A DNA stretch of 64,000 nucleotides, taken from positions 96,183 through 160,182 of the forward strand of contig CAZAFL010000002.1 in assembly GCA_964484465.1 (NCBI GenBank), given 5' to 3'. Shown piece by piece: positions 25,293 through 33,186 of this stretch. The translations under genes and the position numbers were made by a program. Position 1 is the first letter of the stretch. The number at the start of each line of letters is the position of its first letter. The notes below the pieces were generated by a model that worked only from the letters and a program-made list of their open reading frames with translations, did not search any database and was not told where the DNA came from. The DNA is from CAZAFL01 sp964484465. GTDB lineage: Bacteria > Bacteroidota > Ignavibacteria > UBA10030 > SZUA-254.

Positions 25293-25613
25293 ATGTCTGT
25301 TTGGATAAGGATTGCCGGAGTAAGTGATATTCACGAACAGCACGGTACATTGGTGAACCTCGATGGAGAAGATATTGTTATTTTTAAGGTGAACGGGGAA
25401 TATTTTGCACTGAACAATGTCTGCGCGCACCAGCATTTTTCAATGCTGCATCAGGGCATGCTGGAAGATTGTACAGTTTCATGTCCGATGCATGGATGGA
25501 CATATGATTTGCGGACCGGGAGGGCGACGACAGGGCAAGGGAGTGTAGCTGCATATAACGTAAAGATTGATAACAAGGATATTTTTATAGAACGACGAGA
25601 TGTAATCTCGTGA
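25293..25613 (+). CDS. Rieske [2Fe-2S] ferredoxin-like protein
   Basis: 106 residues. Cluster ligands are Cys-x-His in NVCAHQHFSML and Cys-x2-His in CPMHGWTYDL, the pattern of dioxygenase-type Rieske ferredoxins and NirD. No membrane anchor, so a soluble electron carrier. No oxygenase is encoded nearby, so its partner is unknown. Its stop overlaps the queG start (GTGA at 25610-25613), which couples the two. Confidence 0.9.
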   Translation: MSVWIRIAGVSDIHEQHGTLVNLDGEDIVIFKVNGEYFALNNVCAHQHFSMLHQGMLEDCTVSCPMHGWTYDLRTGRATTGQGSVAAYNVKIDNKDIFIERRDVIS

Positions 25614-26548
25614 ACCAGTTGACAAAAGAAATAAAACAAAAGGGATTTGAGCTTGGCTTGAGCGCAATGGGGATTGCACGTGCTGAACGACTCAATGAGG
25701 AATCAGAACATTTTCTCGAATGGCTCGAACGAAGCTATCATGGAACGATGGAGTGGATGTCCCGTCTTGTCCACAAAAGGATAGACCCCAACCATGTATT
25801 GCCAGGAGCGAAATCGGTGATTGTCGTGGCGCTGAATTATTACACTGATATTCAACATACCGATGACGACCACACAGGGAAGATTTCACGGTACGCATGG
25901 GGCGATGATTATCATGATATCCTTAAAGAAAAGCTCAACCGGTTGCTTGAATTTATAAAGACTAAAGAGCCTCGGGTCGGAGGAAGAGTTTATGTCGATA
26001 CCGGTCCTTTGCTGGAAAAAGTTTGGGCACAGCGTGCCGGTATCGGATGGGAGGGGAAACACACAAATATTATCAACAAAAATTACGGTTCATGGGTTTT
26101 TCTTGGAGAAATTCTGCTCGATATTGAACTCGATTATGATGAGCCGGCAACAGATCATTGTGGGAAGTGTACGTTATGCATCGATGCCTGCCCGACACAG
26201 GCAATAACGGAGCCGTATGTTCTCGACTCGACGTTGTGTATTTCGTATCTTACGATCGAGCATCGAGGTGAAATTGCAGAGGAATTAGGAGAAAAGTTCG
26301 ATAGATGGGTCTACGGCTGCGATATCTGTCAGGACGTTTGTCCCTGGAACAAGAAATTTGCACAACCGACACTGGTCAAGGAATTTTATCCAAGAGAGCA
26401 TAATATTGCCCCGAATATTCAGGCATTATCAGAAATGTCCCAGGAAGAATTTTCGGTTAAATATTATGGAAGTCCTATGAAGCGGACGAAACACAGTGGT
26501 ATCGTACGCAATGCAAATATTCTTCGCGCATCCCGCACATCGGTTTGA
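25610..26548 (+). CDS. queG: Epoxyqueuosine reductase
   Basis: Cobalamin- and Fe-S-dependent enzyme that reduces epoxyqueuosine to queuosine in tRNA. 312 residues from a GTG start overlapping the Rieske gene. Hallmarks: YVDTGPLLEKVWAQRAGIGW, then two 4Fe-4S motifs, HCGKCTLCIDACPTQAI and CDICQDVCPWN. Another B12 user in this window. It needs low-potential electrons, for which the ferredoxin at 23974 or the Rieske protein could serve. Confidence 0.95.
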   Translation: MNQLTKEIKQKGFELGLSAMGIARAERLNEESEHFLEWLERSYHGTMEWMSRLVHKRIDPNHVLPGAKSVIVVALNYYTDIQHTDDDHTGKISRYAWGDDYHDILKEKLNRLLEFIKTKEPRVGGRVYVDTGPLLEKVWAQRAGIGWEGKHTNIINKNYGSWVFLGEILLDIELDYDEPATDHCGKCTLCIDACPTQAITEPYVLDSTLCISYLTIEHRGEIAEELGEKFDRWVYGCDICQDVCPWNKKFAQPTLVKEFYPREHNIAPNIQALSEMSQEEFSVKYYGSPMKRTKHSGIVRNANILRASRTSV

Positions 26549-26567
26549 ATCATGAAATGGGAAAAAT

Positions 26568-27512
26568 ATGGAACATCATCATAAACTAATTATCATCGGA
26601 TCGGGTCCGGCGGGTCTGACAGCGGCAGTCTACGCGGGCCGTGCGAACCTCGACCCGGTTGTCTTTGAAGGCATTCAACCCGGCGGTCAATTGACGATAA
26701 CGACAGAAGTCGAGAATTACCCGGGTTTTCCCGAAGGGATCCTCGGCCCGGAAATGATGGACCTTTTTCGGAAGCAGGCTCAGCGGTTTAACGCGAAAAC
26801 ACTTTTTCAGGATGTAACGAAAGTCGATTTTTCCAAACGTCCGTTCCGTATTGAATCGAACGACCAGACATATTTTGCTGATGCGGTGATTATTGCCACG
26901 GGGGCATCGGCAAAATTACTCAACCTTCCTTCCGAAAAAAAATATATGGGATATGGTGTGTCGGCGTGTGCAACCTGCGATGGTTTTTTCTTCAAGGGAT
27001 TGGAAGTCGTTGTTGTCGGAGGAGGGGATACCGCGATGGAGGAGGCGAATTTCCTGACGAAGTTTGCGACAAAAGTTACTGTTGTCCATCGGCGGGACCA
27101 GCTGCGCGCTTCAAAGATTATGCAAGACCGCGCAGTTAAAAATCCGAAAATCTCTTTTATTTGGAATGCTGAAGTGGCAGAGGTGCTCGGCAACGCAGAG
27201 AACGGTAAAAAAATTGTCAACGGTGTTAAGCTGAAAAATCTGAAGTCGGGAGAACTCTCCACGCTGAAAGCTGATGGCCTGTTTATTGCAATCGGACACC
27301 AGCCGAATACTTCAATATTCGAGGGTCAGATTGATTTGGACGATAGGGGCTATATTCGTACAAAGCCGAATACCTCGATGACGAGTGTCGCGGGAGTGTT
27401 TGCCGCAGGCGATGTCGCCGACTCTGTGTACCGTCAGGCAGTCACTGCGGCCGGGATGGGATGCATGGCGGCAATAGATGCGGAACGTTTTCTAGAAAGT
27501 AATCACGATTGA
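26568..27512 (+). CDS. trxB: Thioredoxin reductase
   Basis: FAD/NADPH disulfide reductase, 314 residues, normal size. FAD site GSGPAGLTAAVYAGRA near the N-terminus, redox pair Cys134-x2-Cys137 (CATCDG), NADPH motif VVGGGDTAMEEANFLTKFA, and the C-terminal FAD motif GVFAAGDVAD. Ends the co-directional redox group; a strong terminator follows. The partner thioredoxin is not in the window. Confidence 0.96.
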   Translation: MEHHHKLIIIGSGPAGLTAAVYAGRANLDPVVFEGIQPGGQLTITTEVENYPGFPEGILGPEMMDLFRKQAQRFNAKTLFQDVTKVDFSKRPFRIESNDQTYFADAVIIATGASAKLLNLPSEKKYMGYGVSACATCDGFFFKGLEVVVVGGGDTAMEEANFLTKFATKVTVVHRRDQLRASKIMQDRAVKNPKISFIWNAEVAEVLGNAENGKKIVNGVKLKNLKSGELSTLKADGLFIAIGHQPNTSIFEGQIDLDDRGYIRTKPNTSMTSVAGVFAAGDVADSVYRQAVTAAGMGCMAAIDAERFLESNHD

Positions 27513-27522
27513 TTAGGGGAAA

Positions 27523-27563
27523 AAACAACCTCCCGCAGGTTCCAAACCTGCGGGAGGTTGTTT
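27523..27563. terminator. Strong, probably bidirectional intrinsic terminator
   Basis: A perfect 19-bp stem (27523-27541 with 27545-27563) with a 3-base loop, core ACCTCCCGCAGGTT. AAA on the left and TTT on the right mean it can work in both directions. It closes the trxB operon. Confidence 0.93.
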
Positions 27564-27702
27564 GTCATACATTTGACAATCTGTCTGAAATTTTCTGCAA
27601 TATTTTTTATAAACCTGCCAGTTTGTCCAAGAATATTTTTGCTCTTTTTTGTCAAATCATCCTAATCTATTGAAATGTAAGCATTTCCTTTTTTTTTATA
27701 GA

Positions 27703-27719
27703 TTGGCATGAGGTTTGAG
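27703..27719 (+). promoter_or_regulatory. Sigma54-like -24/-12 promoter before hsp20
   Basis: TTGGCATG (27703-27710), 4 bases, TTGAG (27715-27719). The -24 half matches the sigma54 consensus TTGGCAYG fully; the -12 half has TTGAG where TTGCW is ideal. An inverted repeat GAAATG/CATTTC (27672-27687) lies 16 bases upstream. No good TTG-N20-TA promoter is seen in this gap. Confidence 0.4.
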
Positions 27720-27781
27720 ATATCAATGGTCGAATTGTTCAATAACCACTTCAAACCAAAATCAAAAAAGGAGATGTAAGA

Positions 27782-28261
27782 ATGACGCTCATTCGTTGGA
27801 ACCCAATACGCGAAATAACCGCGTGGCATCCTGTTTCAGACCTGTCAGGTGAATTCGTTAATATGCAACGGGAAATTGATCGGATTTTTGACCGATTCAG
27901 TGGCGGTATCTCGGACGATAACGATGTATCGACTTGGCTTCCTGTCGTCGATGTTGTTGAAAACAAAGACGATTATATCGTAAAAGTCGAGCTCCCCGGA
28001 GTCAACAAGGATGATGTCAAAATTACTGTTAACAATGGTGTTTTGACAATCCGAGGTGAAAAGAAGCAGGAGCAGGAGTCAAAGGATAAGAACTATCATC
28101 GTATTGAACGTTCATACGGTGTGTTCCAGAGATCCTTCACCCTTCCTTCTTCAGTAAAAAGTGACAAGATAGATGCATCGCACAATGACGGTGTTCTGAC
28201 AATCACGCTACCAAAAGCAGAAGAGTCAAAACCTAAGGAAATCGAAGTAAAAGTGAAATAA
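27782..28261 (+). CDS. Small heat-shock protein, Hsp20/alpha-crystallin family
   Basis: ATP-independent holdase that keeps unfolding proteins soluble. 159 residues: N-terminal arm (1-50), alpha-crystallin domain (about 52-145; VVENKDDYIVKVELPGVNKD, then NNGVLTIRGEKK and NDGVLTITLPKA) and a short tail without a clear I-x-I motif. AAGGAGA lies 7 bases before the ATG. Flanked by terminators on both sides, so a single-gene unit, with a possible sigma54 promoter. Confidence 0.94.
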   Translation: MTLIRWNPIREITAWHPVSDLSGEFVNMQREIDRIFDRFSGGISDDNDVSTWLPVVDVVENKDDYIVKVELPGVNKDDVKITVNNGVLTIRGEKKQEQESKDKNYHRIERSYGVFQRSFTLPSSVKSDKIDASHNDGVLTITLPKAEESKPKEIEVKVK

Positions 28262-28312
28262 GTTCGATTTTTGCTTCAGAAGCGCCGTTCAGGCCGCTTC
28301 AGAGTAAACTCT

Positions 28313-28360
28313 AACGGGTGATATTCAAGTAACATTTTGGATATCATCCGTTTTTATTTT
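28313..28360 (+). terminator. Intrinsic terminator after hsp20
   Basis: AACGGGTGATAT (28313-28324) pairs with ATATCATCCGTT (28341-28352, one G-U pair), loop 16 bases, followed by TTTATTTT. Confidence 0.82.
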
Positions 28361-28367
28361 GTGGAGT

Positions 28368-28396
28368 TTGACTTTTCAACCAAGGTTTCGTATAAT
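28368..28396 (+). promoter_or_regulatory. Promoter for sppA
   Basis: TTGACT (28368-28373), 17 bases, TATAAT (28391-28396): sigma70-like, and equal to TTG-N20-TA. Confidence 0.7.
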
Positions 28397-28446
28397 GAGC
28401 TTAAAAATAAAGGGGTTATGGGTATTTTGCTGATTCTTGTTATGAA

Positions 28447-29373
28447 ATGGGTTGTCCACGTATGAATAAGTCGACGAAATGGTTTCTTGTAATACTGGGA
28501 ATTCTCCTCCTGATTGGATCGGGAGCAATGCTGTTTTTCTTTATTGTTATTTCAAGCCTGTCGCAGGAAAGTGCTGATGTAGTTACCGGTTCCGGCGAAA
28601 AAATTGCCGTGATTGAACTTAAAGGTGTGATTCTTTCTTCAGACGAGATTGTCCGGCAGTTCAAAAAATATTCTGACGATCATAGTGTGAGAGCGATTCT
28701 CTTCAGAGTGGATTCACCGGGCGGTGGCGTCGTCGCAAGCCAGGAAATTTACGAGCAGGTGAAGAAAACGCGCCGCGGCGGAAAACCGGTGGTGGTATCT
28801 ATGGGCTCGCTCGGTGCAAGCGGAGGTTACTATGTATCATGTGCGGCGAACAAAATTATGGCTAACCCTGGTACGCTGACCGGAAGCATCGGTGTCATTT
28901 CACAATTCATGAGGTTTGATTCCCTTTTTGGAAAGATAGGTGTTAGTGTCAACACGATTAAGAGCGGAAAATTCAAGGATGCGGGAAACCCGTTCCGCAG
29001 GATGACGGATGATGACAAACAATATTTTCAAAACTTGATGGATGATGTTCACCATCAGTTTATCGCCGCGGTAGAGCACGAACGCGAGCTCGACCATGAT
29101 TCGGTTGTACGGTTTGCAGATGGAAGAGTATTTACGGGAGAGCAGGCATTGAAGATGAAGTTAGTCGATACTCTCGGAACGTATGAAGACGCCATTGCCC
29201 TTGCGGGAAAACTCGGCGGGATTAAACATACGCCTGCCACAGTCCAGGAGCATAAGCTAAAGTCAGTATTCGAGAGAATGTTCGGGGAGACAAAAATTTC
29301 GGATTTCCTGGGGTTGAAGGAAGATCTGCTGAATCAGCCGATATTGCAGTACAGGATGATTCAAGGATTTTAA
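28447..29373 (+). CDS. sppA: Signal peptide peptidase SppA, short (36K) type
   Basis: Membrane-anchored serine protease that degrades cleaved signal peptides. 308 residues from ATG 28447; ATG 28462 (MNKSTKWFLVILG) is an equally good start. One N-terminal transmembrane helix (about 10-36), then one ClpP-like domain with the nucleophile Ser in SLGASGGYYVSCAA and the general-base Lys in IKSGKFKDAGNP. The single-domain form assembles as an octamer in Bacillus. Confidence 0.92.
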   Translation: MGCPRMNKSTKWFLVILGILLLIGSGAMLFFFIVISSLSQESADVVTGSGEKIAVIELKGVILSSDEIVRQFKKYSDDHSVRAILFRVDSPGGGVVASQEIYEQVKKTRRGGKPVVVSMGSLGASGGYYVSCAANKIMANPGTLTGSIGVISQFMRFDSLFGKIGVSVNTIKSGKFKDAGNPFRRMTDDDKQYFQNLMDDVHHQFIAAVEHERELDHDSVVRFADGRVFTGEQALKMKLVDTLGTYEDAIALAGKLGGIKHTPATVQEHKLKSVFERMFGETKISDFLGLKEDLLNQPILQYRMIQGF

Positions 29374-29378
29374 TTGAC

Positions 29379-29397
29379 CCCGCCGTGAGCAGGCGGG
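29379..29397 (+). repeat. GC-rich hairpin between sppA and the HU gene
   Basis: CCCGCC (29379-29384) and GGCGGG (29392-29397) form a 6-bp stem with a 7-base loop, without a following T-run. Possibly an mRNA processing or stability structure. Confidence 0.35.
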
Positions 29398-29426
29398 TAT
29401 GTTCGAACAAAGAAAGGAGACTTGCA

Positions 29427-29732
29427 TTGACAAAGGCAGACATTGTAGACCACATTGCAGGAGGAACTGGTTTGACTAAAGTGGAAACAGAAGCGGTAGT
29501 TGATGGATTTATCCAGACTGTTATCGAAGCTTTGAAGGAGGGAAAAAATATAGAGATTCGGGGCTTTGGAAGTTTTAAGACAAAAAAGAGAAAAGGGAGA
29601 ATGGCACGCAATCCCCGGACCGGCGCTCAGGTGCAGGTGGATGAACATTACGTTCCTTTTTTTAAGGTCTCAAAAGAACTGAGAACGATTGTTAATGATA
29701 ATCTCAAGAAGAAACAATCACCTTCGATGTAA
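29427..29732 (+). CDS. HU/IHF-family DNA-bending protein
   Basis: 101 residues from a TTG start at 29427, chosen because AAAGGAGA (29413-29420) sits 6 bases upstream and the family N-terminus (LTKADIVDHIAGGTGLTKVE) begins there; the frame is open further upstream but without homology. The beta-arm motif GFGSFKTKKRKGRMARNPRT carries the conserved RNP that intercalates DNA. Slightly longer than E. coli HU (90) through a Lys-rich tail. HU versus IHF cannot be separated by eye. Confidence 0.93.
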   Translation: MTKADIVDHIAGGTGLTKVETEAVVDGFIQTVIEALKEGKNIEIRGFGSFKTKKRKGRMARNPRTGAQVQVDEHYVPFFKVSKELRTIVNDNLKKKQSPSM

Positions 29733-29750
29733 GAGGCTTCGGATCAGCCG

Positions 29751-30620
29751 ATGATCCCGCGCATCCTTTGCCGGAAGTGCGGAAACGAACTGGGGTTTCG
29801 TGACAAATTCTGCAGTAAGTGCGGGACAGAAGTTGAGTGGGGAGATGGTGCGGCGGCTACCTCCCCGGATTCACGGGCTCACTCAGTCAGTCAGTTGCGG
29901 CGGTGTCCCTTATGCGGGCAGGAGAACCCCGCAGATGTTCAGAACTGCCAGAGTTGCGGGGCAATGCTTGAAGGTTCCCGCCAATCGGTAAAAAACAAAC
30001 CATTGCGCGGGCGGGCAACTCAACAAACAAAAAACGCCCCTTTTGCTGCATTCCAGGGCTGGCAACTTATAGCAGGGTTTGGCGTGATTCTTATTGCCGT
30101 TGTTGTCGTCATGAAGATGCAGCATGGCAATGAACATGCTTCTCAAATACTGGTCGCGCCGGCTAACACTCAAGCAGGAAAAGAAATCGAAGCATTGGAA
30201 CAGGAGATCGAGACAAACCCGAAAAATGGAGATGCTATATTGCGGTTAGCAGACCTGTATCATGATGGGAAACAGTGGAACCAAGCGGTCGAGATGTACA
30301 ATCGATTTCTTGAAATCCATCCAGAGAATCCTGATGCGCGGGTTGACCTGGGAATATCGTATTTTGAAATGTCGATCGGAGACACGGCAAGGAGAGGAGA
30401 ATACAGTGATTCCGCCATTAGAGAAATGGAACAAGCGCTTGCCTACGCGCCGAGACATCAGCTTGCACATTTTAATTTGGGAATCGTCAATCTCCATACC
30501 GGCAATATCGAAAAGGCTACCGAGTGGTTTAAGAAATGTGTGACTATCGACCCGAATTCGGAAACCGGAAAGAAAGCTCAGAAGCTCCTTAACCAACACA
30601 CACTCAATAATCCGTCATAA
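29751..30620 (+). CDS. Zinc-ribbon, single-TM, TPR-repeat protein
   Basis: 289 residues with three parts: two N-terminal zinc ribbons (Cys7/10/21/24 and Cys52/55/66/69), a transmembrane helix (about 103-122, WQLIAGFGVILIAVVVV), and three or more TPR repeats (about 145-285; NGDAILRLADLYHDGKQWNQ, then HQLAHFNLGIVNLHTGNIEK). The ribbons should face the cytosol and the TPRs the periplasm. Function unknown; a protein-protein scaffold is likely. It lies between HU and the tiny basic protein, all co-directional. Confidence 0.8.
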   Translation: MIPRILCRKCGNELGFRDKFCSKCGTEVEWGDGAAATSPDSRAHSVSQLRRCPLCGQENPADVQNCQSCGAMLEGSRQSVKNKPLRGRATQQTKNAPFAAFQGWQLIAGFGVILIAVVVVMKMQHGNEHASQILVAPANTQAGKEIEALEQEIETNPKNGDAILRLADLYHDGKQWNQAVEMYNRFLEIHPENPDARVDLGISYFEMSIGDTARRGEYSDSAIREMEQALAYAPRHQLAHFNLGIVNLHTGNIEKATEWFKKCVTIDPNSETGKKAQKLLNQHTLNNPS

Positions 30621-30637
30621 TTTTCAGGAGGGAATCT

Positions 30638-30733
30638 ATGCCCAGCGGTAAAAAGCGTTTACGCAGGAAAATGGCGACTCATAAGCGTAAAAAACGACTG
30701 CGGAAGATGAGACATAAGAAGAAAAATCGTTAG
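30638..30733 (+). CDS. 31-residue highly basic protein, AURKAIP1/COX24-domain type (ribosome-associated candidate)
   Basis: The frame reads MPSGKKRLRRKMATHKRKKR then LRKMRHKKKNR, with 19 Lys/Arg in 31 residues and no acidic residue. A strong Shine-Dalgarno (AGGAGGG, 30626-30632) sits 5 bases upstream, unusual in this window, and a terminator follows 17 bases after the stop. Similar short proteins with a KKRKR/KxxHKKK pattern are annotated in Bacteroidota as AURKAIP1/COX24-domain proteins, related to mitochondrial ribosomal mS38 and actinobacterial bS22. A small-subunit ribosomal protein is therefore likely. Easily missed because of its size. Confidence 0.8.
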   Translation: MPSGKKRLRRKMATHKRKKRLRKMRHKKKNR

Positions 30734-30749
30734 AAGGTTTTGAGAACAA

Positions 30750-30783
30750 TCCCGCATCCTGTTTTGGGTGCGGGACTTTCTCT
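30750..30783 (+). terminator. Intrinsic terminator after the small basic protein gene
   Basis: TCCCGCATCC (30750-30759) pairs with GGGTGCGGGA (30766-30775) with one G-U pair and a 6-base loop, then CTTTCTCT. The stem is strong, the U-tract mediocre. Confidence 0.75.
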
Positions 30784-30786
30784 GTC

Positions 30787-30815
30787 TTGCCAATTTCAGA
30801 GAAAAGTCGTATAAT
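30787..30815 (+). promoter_or_regulatory. Promoter for the 5'-nucleotidase gene
   Basis: TTGCCA (30787-30792), 17 bases, TATAAT (30810-30815). Confidence 0.68.
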
Positions 30816-30857
30816 GGCCTACCCGTAAATTTTCTCACCCTTTATAAAATGTTATCT

Positions 30858-32375
30858 ATGAAAAAACCGTTTCGTTCAGTTGGAGCGTATGTTGTCCTTG
30901 TATGGTTGATGGTCAATTGCGGTTGTGTTTCTTCGCAACCGAAGACTCTTACAATTCTTCATACGAACGATATACACGCTTCATTTGTCCCCCATGAGGC
31001 ATTTTGGATCAAATCCGACCCGAAACCGATGGTCGGGGGTGTTGAAGAGCTTGCATGGATGATTGATAGTGTTCGAAAGGTAACACCGACGACAATTCTT
31101 CTCGATGCAGGCGATGTTATGACAGGGAATCCGATTTCTGACCTCGAGTATCATGGCGCTCTCGGTGGTGGGTTATTCCAGATGATGAATATGATCGGCT
31201 TCGACGCCTGGACAATCGGCAATCATGATTTTGATATCTCACAGGATAATCTCAAAAAACTCATCGGCATCGCATCTTTTCCGACAGTTTCTGCAAATAT
31301 CACTGATTCGTCAGGAACATTTCCTTTTAACAACAAACCTTATATCATTCTGAATAAGAACGGTTTACGTATCGGAGTTATCGGGATAATGTCGAAGGAC
31401 CTTTTTTCGTTGACAAATACAAAAAACCTGAACGGGGTCAAGGTTCTTCCTCCAGTTGAAACTACTCAAAAGTATATCGACGAATTACAATCAAAGACAG
31501 ATGTGATGATCGCCCTGACCCATGAAGGCGTCGATCAGGACTCCATACTGGCAGTCTCAACCCATGGGCTTACTATCATCATCGGCGGTCATAGCCATAC
31601 CCGGCTTGAAAAGCCGAAAGTCTTTAACAATGTTATCGTTTGCCAGACTGGCTCAAATTGTGAAAATCTTGGGGAGCTTGACGTGACAATTGAGAACCGT
31701 ACAGTGACAAAGTTTGAAGGAAAACTTCTCCGGTTGTGGTTACGGCATGAAAAACAGACCGGCCCTCTTTCGATGCTGGTTGACAGTATCAAAACAAAAA
31801 TCGACGAAGGATACAATGGAGTAGTCGGAACGCTGGTTTCCGACTGGAAGCGCGGGGGTTCGGAAAGTAATCTTGGCGATTTTATTGCCGATGCGATGCG
31901 GGAAGGGGTCAGTGCGGATGTCGGTGTGACGAACAGCTCCGGAATTCGAAAAGACCTTAGCGCTGGACCCATCAGGAAAATAGATATCTCGGAAATCCTG
32001 CCGTTTCACAACACGCTGTGTACATTCGTATTTTCCGGGAAGGAACTCCGCAAATTTGCCGAGAACGAGGCACAGGCATTGTTACATAAGAAATCGAGTC
32101 TTCAGTTATCAGGCCTGAAGTGCTCATACAAAGAAAAAGATGGAAGTGTCGAGGTCCAGACATTGACGGTGGGAGGGAAGGATGTTGATGATGCAAAACA
32201 ATATACGATTGTGACAAATGATTTTGTCATCAACCAGGGCGAAAAATATCTCTGGGTGAAGCCGGTCAACGTGAATTGCACGACCATGCTCATATTTGAT
32301 GCGATGCTCGCGAAAGTGACCAGAGAGAAAACAATCGATTCTAAAATTGAGAACAGGTTCTCCAAAGCTAACTAA
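30858..32375 (+). CDS. Exported 5'-nucleotidase / bifunctional metallophosphatase (UshA-type)
   Basis: 505 residues from ATG 30858 (another in-frame ATG at 30849). Signal sequence about residues 1-25, ending NCGCVSSQ; the cysteine may be lipidated although the lipobox is poor. Metallophosphatase domain (about 29-250) with LTILHTNDIHASF, DAGDVMTGNP, IGNHDFD, and IIGGHSHTRLE; then the 5'-nucleotidase C-terminal substrate domain (about 330-490; NLGDFIADAMREGVSADVG, then NSSGIRKDLSAGPI). It would dephosphorylate nucleotides outside the cytoplasm. The upstream frame extends through promoter and terminator and is not coding. Confidence 0.92.
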   Translation: MKKPFRSVGAYVVLVWLMVNCGCVSSQPKTLTILHTNDIHASFVPHEAFWIKSDPKPMVGGVEELAWMIDSVRKVTPTTILLDAGDVMTGNPISDLEYHGALGGGLFQMMNMIGFDAWTIGNHDFDISQDNLKKLIGIASFPTVSANITDSSGTFPFNNKPYIILNKNGLRIGVIGIMSKDLFSLTNTKNLNGVKVLPPVETTQKYIDELQSKTDVMIALTHEGVDQDSILAVSTHGLTIIIGGHSHTRLEKPKVFNNVIVCQTGSNCENLGELDVTIENRTVTKFEGKLLRLWLRHEKQTGPLSMLVDSIKTKIDEGYNGVVGTLVSDWKRGGSESNLGDFIADAMREGVSADVGVTNSSGIRKDLSAGPIRKIDISEILPFHNTLCTFVFSGKELRKFAENEAQALLHKKSSLQLSGLKCSYKEKDGSVEVQTLTVGGKDVDDAKQYTIVTNDFVINQGEKYLWVKPVNVNCTTMLIFDAMLAKVTREKTIDSKIENRFSKAN

Positions 32376-32427
32376 TGAAGCAGCAAACTGTTACCTTGCC
32401 ATTTCTCCCAGCCAACAACCCAAATCT

Positions 32428-33144
32428 ATGAATAAAAACAATTTTGACGTCGTCATTCTGCTCGGCAGGCCCGCGGCGGGAAAATCTGAAGTCATCGATT
32501 TTCTCAAGAAAACTCCTCCCGATGAACGTTCCCGACGCTTTCACATCGGCAATTTTGAAGAGGTCGACGATTTTATTTATGTCTGGGAAACGTTTGAAGT
32601 GGATGATATGTTATCACGTCACGGTAAACCCCGTCTCTGGTCGGATGAGAAATACTGGTTCAAGGACAATTTCATCTGGAATCTCTACATCGAAAGAATA
32701 AATCTGACATACCGGAAAAAACTTGCTGCAAACGCTCACTATCATGACATGATGACCACGGTCGTGGAATTTTCAAGAGGAGGCGAGAACGGATTCGGTG
32801 AGGCGTTTTCCTATTTACACGAAGATATTCTCAAACGAGCATGCATCGTGTATATAAAGGTTTCGTATGAAGAATCCGTCAGGAAGAATCGTCGGAGAGC
32901 GCGGCCGGGGCTCGAAGATTCCATTTTGTATCATTCATTACCAGACGAGAAAATGGAATTTTATTACAAGGCAAATGACTGGGAGAAATTAACCGCAGAT
33001 AACCCGAATTATATCGACATCAAGGGATTCCGTGTACCGTATGCCGTCTTTGAGAACGAACCTGAAAAGACGCTTGACCCGGTAAAACTCGGAGCGGAAT
33101 TAGAAAAAGCTACTGCAAAATTGTGGAGTGTGCGGAAAGGGTAG
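32428..33144 (+). CDS. Uncharacterised P-loop kinase-like protein
   Basis: 238 residues from ATG 32428. Walker A is GRPAAGKS (residues 13-20). Then come an Asp/Glu-rich segment with many aromatics (FEEVDDFIYVWETFEVDDML), DMMTTVVEFSRGG, and a basic RKNRRRARPG block that could act as an adenylate-kinase-like lid. The size and topology suggest a nucleoside/nucleotide or small-molecule kinase. I do not recognise a named family; similar hypothetical proteins exist in related phyla as far as I recall. It follows the 5'-nucleotidase by 52 bases and may be in its transcript. Confidence 0.72.
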   Translation: MNKNNFDVVILLGRPAAGKSEVIDFLKKTPPDERSRRFHIGNFEEVDDFIYVWETFEVDDMLSRHGKPRLWSDEKYWFKDNFIWNLYIERINLTYRKKLAANAHYHDMMTTVVEFSRGGENGFGEAFSYLHEDILKRACIVYIKVSYEESVRKNRRRARPGLEDSILYHSLPDEKMEFYYKANDWEKLTADNPNYIDIKGFRVPYAVFENEPEKTLDPVKLGAELEKATAKLWSVRKG

Positions 33145-33186
33145 AGTCAATGATACTTGTGGATAAGATTGAACTATCAAGTGCGA

